Assembly: GCA_024743095.1 (NCBI GenBank)
Contig: JANSXF010000015.1
Span: 1 to 64,000, forward strand
DNA length: 64,000 bases
Direction of reading: 5' to 3'
Source: Flavobacteriaceae bacterium
GTDB taxonomy: Bacteria > Bacteroidota > Bacteroidia > Flavobacteriales > Flavobacteriaceae
Part shown: in pieces, positions 58,976-64,000 of the stretch
Position numbering within the stretch: the stretch's first letter is position 1
Layout of the letters: each line of letters opens with the position of its first letter
Notes under the pieces: model-generated
Told to the model about the DNA's origin: nothing
The model's input: the letters and a program-made list of their open reading frames with translations, nothing else
Databases searched by the model: none
Translations under genes and position numbers: made by a program

Positions 58976-60232
58976 TTACAGTTCCCCAATATGGAAACCA
59001 AGTGCTTTTAGATCGTTCCAAAAATCCGGGTATGACTTGGAAACCACCTCTGCATCGTTCACCACAAAATCGGCCTTTAAAGCTAGTGGACCAAAGGCCA
59101 TTGCCATTCTATGGTCGTTGTAGGTATCTACGGCAACATCCGTATGTAGCTGCGCTTGCGCTTTCAAGGTCAAGCTTTCGGAATCAATATCCACCTTGGC
59201 CCCAAACTTTCCTAGTTCGGTCCGTAATGCGGCCAAGCGGTCTGTTTCCTTTATGGGCAGTGTATGTAATCCGGTGAGATGACACCCTATTCCCAAACCC
59301 GAACAAGTCACCGCAATAGTCTGCGCAATATCGGGGGCATTGGAAAGGTCATACTCCAAATGGCTTGATTCTACATCTGCCACTTTTTTCAGTAGGATCG
59401 TGTTATTGGAAAAAGCGGTCTCCACTCCAAAATCACGATAGATCTCAGCCAAAACGCTATCGCCCTGCAATGAATTTTGTTTATACGATGACAACTGAAT
59501 CTCCGTACCCACTTCACACATGGCGGCTATGCTATAAAAGTAACTGGCCGAACTCCAATCGGACTCCACGACCAAGGTGGTATCCTCAACGACTTGTTTT
59601 GGAGACACCTTGATTACGCTTCCCTCAAAGTAGGTTTGCACACCTATCTGTTCCAAAAGGGCCAAGGTCATTTTAATGTATGGCACCGATGTGACCTTGC
59701 CAACAAGCTCCAATTCTATTCCATTCTGAAGACTTGGCGCCACCAACAATAACGAAGATATATATTGGCTACTGATATTGGCCGGCAGGGAAACCGAGCT
59801 TTTCTCCAGTTTTTTCCCCGTAATCTTCAAAGGGGGATACCCCTCTTCCTTTACATATTCAATATCTGCACCAAGTGATCGCAATGCATCCACCAAGACT
59901 TTGATTGGACGTTCCTGCATACGTTGAGAACCTGTCAGTACTACTTGCTTGCCTTCTTGGGCAGCAAAATAACCCGTTAAGAATCGCATCGCCGTTCCAG
60001 CGTGGTGGACATCCACTTCCCCCTTGGACGTTGCCAGTCCTTTTTGCATAACCTCGCCATCATCAGAATTGGAAAGGTTCTCAATACTGATGTTTGGAAA
60101 CAAGGCTTGTAATAAAAGTGACCGATTGGTTTCACTTTTTGAGCCTGTAATCGCGATTGATTTTTGAATTTTTCTATTGCCGGGCGAAGAAAGCTGGAGT
60201 CTCAATTCTTTATATTTTGAATGAATTGTCAA
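58976..60232 (-). CDS. aroA: 3-phosphoshikimate 1-carboxyvinyltransferase
   Basis: ITGSKSETNRSLLLQALFP, HAGTAMRFLTGYFA, TYNDHRMAMAFGPLAL. Confidence 0.94.
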   Translation of the reverse strand: MTIHSKYKELRLQLSSPGNRKIQKSIAITGSKSETNRSLLLQALFPNISIENLSNSDDGEVMQKGLATSKGEVDVHHAGTAMRFLTGYFAAQEGKQVVLTGSQRMQERPIKVLVDALRSLGADIEYVKEEGYPPLKITGKKLEKSSVSLPANISSQYISSLLLVAPSLQNGIELELVGKVTSVPYIKMTLALLEQIGVQTYFEGSVIKVSPKQVVEDTTLVVESDWSSASYFYSIAAMCEVGTEIQLSSYKQNSLQGDSVLAEIYRDFGVETAFSNNTILLKKVADVESSHLEYDLSNAPDIAQTIAVTCSGLGIGCHLTGLHTLPIKETDRLAALRTELGKFGAKVDIDSESLTLKAQAQLHTDVAVDTYNDHRMAMAFGPLALKADFVVNDAEVVSKSYPDFWNDLKALGFHIGEL

Positions 60233-60274
60233 AACTAGAAAAAACAGCCCTAACGACCCTTTAGGAAGGCAACT

Positions 60275-60601
60275 TTATTTGAGCTTTTTGTTATTTTGAT
60301 GACGGTCGTGATCACGTTGGGCCTTTAAATCCAATTTTTTATCGAACGCCTCTTGAAGATCAATACCTGTTTGATTGGCCAAGCAAAGCACCACAAAAAC
60401 AACGTCGGCAAGCTCCTCTCCCAAATCCTTGGCCTTATCGGATTCCTTTTCGCTCTGTTCACCATATCGTCTGGCAATGATTCTGGCCACTTCCCCGACC
60501 TCTTCGGTAAGCTGTGCCATGTTGGTCAGTTCGTTAAAGTATCGGACGCCATGATTGTTTATCCATTTGTCGACCGCTTTTTGTGCGTCTGCTATGTTCA
60601 T
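60275..60601 (-). CDS. MazG-like nucleotide pyrophosphohydrolase
   Basis: QLTEEVGEVARIIARRYGE...DLGEELADVVFVVLCLANQ (EExxE...EExxD). Confidence 0.9.
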   Translation of the reverse strand: MNIADAQKAVDKWINNHGVRYFNELTNMAQLTEEVGEVARIIARRYGEQSEKESDKAKDLGEELADVVFVVLCLANQTGIDLQEAFDKKLDLKAQRDHDRHQNNKKLK

Positions 60602-61053
60602 TATTCTTTGTTTTTTGTATCCATTGTAATGGTAACCGGGCCATCATTGAGCAATTCCACTTTCATATCGGCACCAAAAACCCCGGTTCCCACTTTCTTG
60701 CCAAGTTTCTCTTCCAAAACCTGCAGAAAAGCTTCATACATGGGAATCGCTATATCCGGTTTTGCCGCTTTGATATAGGATGGCCGATTGCCTTTTTTGG
60801 TCTGGGCATGAAGGGTAAATTGACTTACGACAATAATATCACCTGCTACGTCCATCACCGAACGGTTCATTACCTCATTCTGATCATTAAATATCCGAAG
60901 ATTTAAAATTTTGTTGGTCAACCAATCAACATCCTCCTTACTATCGGTATCTTCTATGCCCAACAATATCAAAAGTCCTTGACCTATGGATGAAATCAAT
61001 TCCCCCTCAACGGTTACACTGGCTTTTGAGACTCTTTGCAATACTGTCCTCAT
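60601..61053 (-). CDS. dtd: D-aminoacyl-tRNA deacylase
   Basis: MRTVLQRVSKASVTVEGELI, VVSQFTLHAQTKKGNRPSY. Confidence 0.95.
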   Translation of the reverse strand: MRTVLQRVSKASVTVEGELISSIGQGLLILLGIEDTDSKEDVDWLTNKILNLRIFNDQNEVMNRSVMDVAGDIIVVSQFTLHAQTKKGNRPSYIKAAKPDIAIPMYEAFLQVLEEKLGKKVGTGVFGADMKVELLNDGPVTITMDTKNKE

Positions 61054-61991
61054 TATCTTTCCCTATATGGATTGTCTTCATCCCCTGTTACCATTTGCAC
61101 ATAGCTCCTATACCTACTGGCAGCAACCTGATCATTCTCCAAGGCTGCCTTGACCGCACATTTTGGCTCATCCAAATGCAGGCAATTATTGAATTTGCAT
61201 TCGGATTTTAATTCAAAAAATTCCGGGAAATAGTCACCGATTTCATACTTGTCCATATCCACAATGCCGAATCCCTTTATACCGGGAGTATCAATGATCC
61301 GCGCATCAAAGGATAGGTCGTACATTTCCGCAAATGTAGTGGTATGCTGTCCCTGCATATGCTGTTCGGAAATTTCGGCGGTCTTTAATTCAAGGCCTCT
61401 TTCCAATGCATTTACCAAAGTGGACTTCCCCACACCGGAATGTCCCGCGAACATGCTCGTGGCACCCAGCATCAATTCCTTTACTTGGGCTACATTGATT
61501 CCCTGCTTGGCCTCTATGGGAATGCTCTTATAACCGATTTTTGAATATAGGTCCATCAACCATTGTACCTCAAACTTTTCTTCCTCTGTATAAGAATCCA
61601 TTTTATTGAAAAGTAAAACCACAGGAATATCATAAGCTTCGGCCGTAACCAAAAAACGGTCGATAAAACTCGTGAAGGTCGGTGGGTTGTTCAAGGTAAC
61701 CAATAGAAACACTTGATCTAAGTTGGATGCTATAATATGGGTCTGCTTGGATAGTTTTACCGACCTACGGACAATATAATTTTTACGCTCCCCAATTTCA
61801 GAAATCACACCAATGGTCTCATCCCCAATGTTTTCCAGATGGAATTCGACTTCATCACCCACTGCTACCGGGTTGGTACTTTTTATGCCCTGTGTTCGGA
61901 ACTTCCCCTTGATACGGCATTCGTAAAATTCTCCTTCCGAGGACTTTACCGTATACCAGCTTCCCGTTGATTTATAAACAGTCCCGTTCAC
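61053..61991 (-). CDS. rsgA: ribosome small subunit-dependent GTPase A
   Basis: FAGHSGVGKSTLVNAL, IIDTPGIKGFGI, CKFNNCLHLDEPKCAVKAAL zinc motif. Confidence 0.95.
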   Translation of the reverse strand: MNGTVYKSTGSWYTVKSSEGEFYECRIKGKFRTQGIKSTNPVAVGDEVEFHLENIGDETIGVISEIGERKNYIVRRSVKLSKQTHIIASNLDQVFLLVTLNNPPTFTSFIDRFLVTAEAYDIPVVLLFNKMDSYTEEEKFEVQWLMDLYSKIGYKSIPIEAKQGINVAQVKELMLGATSMFAGHSGVGKSTLVNALERGLELKTAEISEQHMQGQHTTTFAEMYDLSFDARIIDTPGIKGFGIVDMDKYEIGDYFPEFFELKSECKFNNCLHLDEPKCAVKAALENDQVAASRYRSYVQMVTGDEDNPYRER

Positions 61992-62044
61992 TTTTTGTTT
62001 ATATTTTGATTACAAAGTAACAACAATCCTTCTTTATCGTCCCA

Positions 62045-62052
62045 TATCTTTG
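62045..62052 (+). promoter_or_regulatory. -7 promoter box TATCTTTG
   Basis: TAnnTTTG 34 bp upstream of ATG 62087. Confidence 0.45.
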
Positions 62053-62086
62053 TTAACAGTTTTGACAATCATCAACTTAATCTATT

Positions 62087-62527
62087 ATGAAAAAAATCAT
62101 TTTGGCTGCTACGGTAATGTTCGCAGCAAGTTTTACCATGAGTGCACAGCAGTACCATGTAATTACCAGTGTGGAGTCCATTGTTCCCAACGGACTGGGA
62201 AGATCACGGATCATTAATGCATTGGAAGAGAAGGATTACAAAGAGTTCACTACCGTACAAACCGAGGACGATAACACACGGAACAAATCCGACAGGAGCG
62301 AGATTCGAGTAAAGAATTTCGAGGAAACCAAACTTTTGAACTTTTACAATATTGGAGGTATCCGTTTCCAGAACATAGCGGCCAACGATGCCATGATCAC
62401 CTCCATGATCAACGATATGGTTTCCAACGGATGGGAACTGGCCTTTGTGGTGAGCGGTGTTGAAAGTGAAGGGGGAAAAGGTGACGGGCAAGGGATTTTT
62501 ATTACCCGATACATCTTCAAAAAATAA
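62087..62527 (+). CDS. secreted hypothetical protein
   Basis: 146 aa with signal peptide MKKIILAATVMFAASFTMSAQ. Confidence 0.7.
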   Translation: MKKIILAATVMFAASFTMSAQQYHVITSVESIVPNGLGRSRIINALEEKDYKEFTTVQTEDDNTRNKSDRSEIRVKNFEETKLLNFYNIGGIRFQNIAANDAMITSMINDMVSNGWELAFVVSGVESEGGKGDGQGIFITRYIFKK

Positions 62528-62630
62528 AGATTGGCGACTGCCAAAAAAGAAAAAAGGGTGTCCAAAAAGTATTTCAACCCCTCTATAATTTGCGTATTGG
62601 GGAATAGTTCTCCGATACCTGCCCGAATAA

Positions 62631-62664
62631 AAAAGGCTGTCTTGAGTTTTTAGACAGCCTCTTT
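62631..62664. terminator. bidirectional terminator between convergent genes
   Basis: AGGCTGTCT...AGACAGCCT flanked by A- and T-rich tracts. Confidence 0.7.
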
Positions 62665-62682
62665 TATTGGCAACAAGTTTCA

Positions 62683-63357
62683 TTAATCCTTAATATAGAC
62701 CCTTCCGCCTACAAAGGTTTTTTTATGGACCGTTTCCGGGTTTCCGTACACATAAACATCACCCCCGGCCTTTACATTGATATCCACCATTTCTGAAGCA
62801 AATACATCTGCTTCCCCACCTGCCGAAATTTTAACATCGGTCGTAGTGGTTCTAAGTTCACGGCCCTCAAATATACCGCCCGTGTTCAATACAACACTCT
62901 GGTTCTTTGCCAGTCCCGAAGCTTTTACAATTCCTCCGGTGACAGCCCTCACCTCGGCATAGTCAACATCCATACCAATACGGATCATAGCTCCTTCTTG
63001 GGCCCTTAGTTCAATCTTGCTCTTTTGTACCATTTCGTTACAGGTAATCTGGGCACCCTCATTACCATCTATAACGTCGAGGTTGGTGTAGTAGACTTCG
63101 ATCATGGTATCCTCGCCCTGAAACTTTTTATCCAATTGCATCCTCAATTTCAAGACCCCGTTTTTGTTGGCCCATTTGATATCGTCCACGTTCCAACCTT
63201 TGATCATGATCTTGTTCTGGTCGGATTGTATCAGATTGACCTCAATTAGGTCAAAAACCTTGATTTTGTTAAACTCACCAACCTCAGTATCTATAATTCG
63301 TTGGGAGAACATGACCAAGGGCAACAAAAAAAGGCCCAGTGTGTATATTTTTTTCAT
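62683..63357 (-). CDS. head GIN domain-containing (DUF2807-like) secreted protein
   Basis: Signal peptide; repetitive beta pattern FNKIKVFDLIEVNLIQSDQNKIMIKG...KVKAGGDVYVYGNPE. Confidence 0.8.
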   Translation of the reverse strand: MKKIYTLGLFLLPLVMFSQRIIDTEVGEFNKIKVFDLIEVNLIQSDQNKIMIKGWNVDDIKWANKNGVLKLRMQLDKKFQGEDTMIEVYYTNLDVIDGNEGAQITCNEMVQKSKIELRAQEGAMIRIGMDVDYAEVRAVTGGIVKASGLAKNQSVVLNTGGIFEGRELRTTTTDVKISAGGEADVFASEMVDINVKAGGDVYVYGNPETVHKKTFVGGRVYIKD

Positions 63358-63489
63358 GATAATGTGTTTTTACTTTTCAAAGATGACCCTAAAATGGTTT
63401 TGTTACAGTTTTAACCAAAAAAAACTACTTGCAGTTCCAGAATCCTGAAACTACAAATAGTTTTTTGCAACCCGATTAAAATAATCGTG

Positions 63490-64000
63490 TTAAGAGTTGA
63501 TGATTCTTTCTTGGTGGTTGATGGATTCCTGGTGAATTGCTTTGAACATTTTCAAAACAAATTCCTCGCTCAATCCTCTTTGCTCTCCTTCCAAGATCAT
63601 ATTGCCCAAAATGGCGTTCCAACGGTTACTTTGCAATACGGCAACGTTCTTTTGTTTTTTAAGTTCGCCGATTCCATCGGAAACTTTCATTCTTTTTCCC
63701 ATTAGGTCGATCAATTGATTGTCCAGAATATCGATTTGGGCCCTTAGATTGCTCAAATTGCTATTGTACTCTGCTTCCTCATCGGTCTCTTTTCTGATTC
63801 GTAGGTCCCTCATCATTTGAATCAACGTTTTAGGGGTAACCTGCTGGGCGGCATCACTCCATGCATTGTCCGGGTCATAATGGGTCTCGATCATTAAACC
63901 ATCAAAGTTCAAATCCAAGGCGGTCTGGGAAACATCAAATACCATATCACGCTTTCCAGTTATGTGGCTTGGATCGTTAATGATGGGCAGATCAGGGAAT
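63490..64000 (-). CDS. bifunctional DAHP synthase/chorismate mutase, C-terminal part (truncated by window end)
   Basis: LPIINDPSHITGKRDMV...DGLMIETHYDPDNAWSDAAQQ followed by chorismate-mutase helix LRAQIDILDNQLIDLMGKRMKVSDGIGELKK. Confidence 0.9.
   Translation of the reverse strand, partial: FPDLPIINDPSHITGKRDMVFDVSQTALDLNFDGLMIETHYDPDNAWSDAAQQVTPKTLIQMMRDLRIRKETDEEAEYNSNLSNLRAQIDILDNQLIDLMGKRMKVSDGIGELKKQKNVAVLQSNRWNAILGNMILEGEQRGLSEEFVLKMFKAIHQESINHQERIINS

Noticed and set aside
1-64000. Search for CRISPR arrays, toxin-antitoxin, restriction-modification, prophage or intact IS elements
   Set aside because: No regularly spaced repeats, no Cas, transposase, integrase or R-M motifs in any supplied translation.

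Overview
This 64 kb window looks like core chromosome of a marine Flavobacteriaceae bacterium. The lineage is inferred from product families and from many TAnnTTTG-type -7 promoter boxes; a Muricauda/Allomuricauda-like genus is only a guess. It holds about 65 protein-coding genes and one tRNA-Arg(TCG). Main blocks: TrkH/TrkA; ubiE-porT-trmH-tamL/bamA-like-fbaA-accD-rpsO-pnp-rpoD; rpe-ypdA-DoxX-Gpx; a complete dcw cluster on the minus strand (mraZ-rsmH-ftsL-ftsI-murE-mraY-murD-ftsW-murG-murC-ftsQ-ftsA-ftsZ, with no murF or ddl); gldB/gldC next to nadE; dnaG; an ECF sigma/anti-sigma-like/outer-membrane-barrel module; and rlmN-queA-aroA-mazG-dtd-rsgA. I found no CRISPR array, prophage, intact IS element, toxin-antitoxin or defence system, and I do not claim a wholly new system. 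The observations most worth checking are: (1) three GTGG repeats at exact 10-bp spacing, plus a fourth 21 bp away, over the mraZ promoter (probable MraZ operator); (2) an orphan NarL/LuxR-type response regulator with Glu at the phospho-acceptor position; (3) an ECF-type promoter (GCAAC-N17-CGTCT) upstream of the ECF sigma gene, and a long two-helix hairpin in the leader of the barrel gene of the same module; (4) an unannotated 40-codon basic sORF behind a good promoter; (5) a structured rpsO-pnp intergenic region; (6) a thiol/redox neighbourhood (YpdA, DoxX, Gpx, ATP-grasp ligase, NRDE, DinB); (7) a start-less orphan reading frame just downstream of tRNA-Arg. All calls were made by eye from the sequence and the supplied ORF track; no searches were run.
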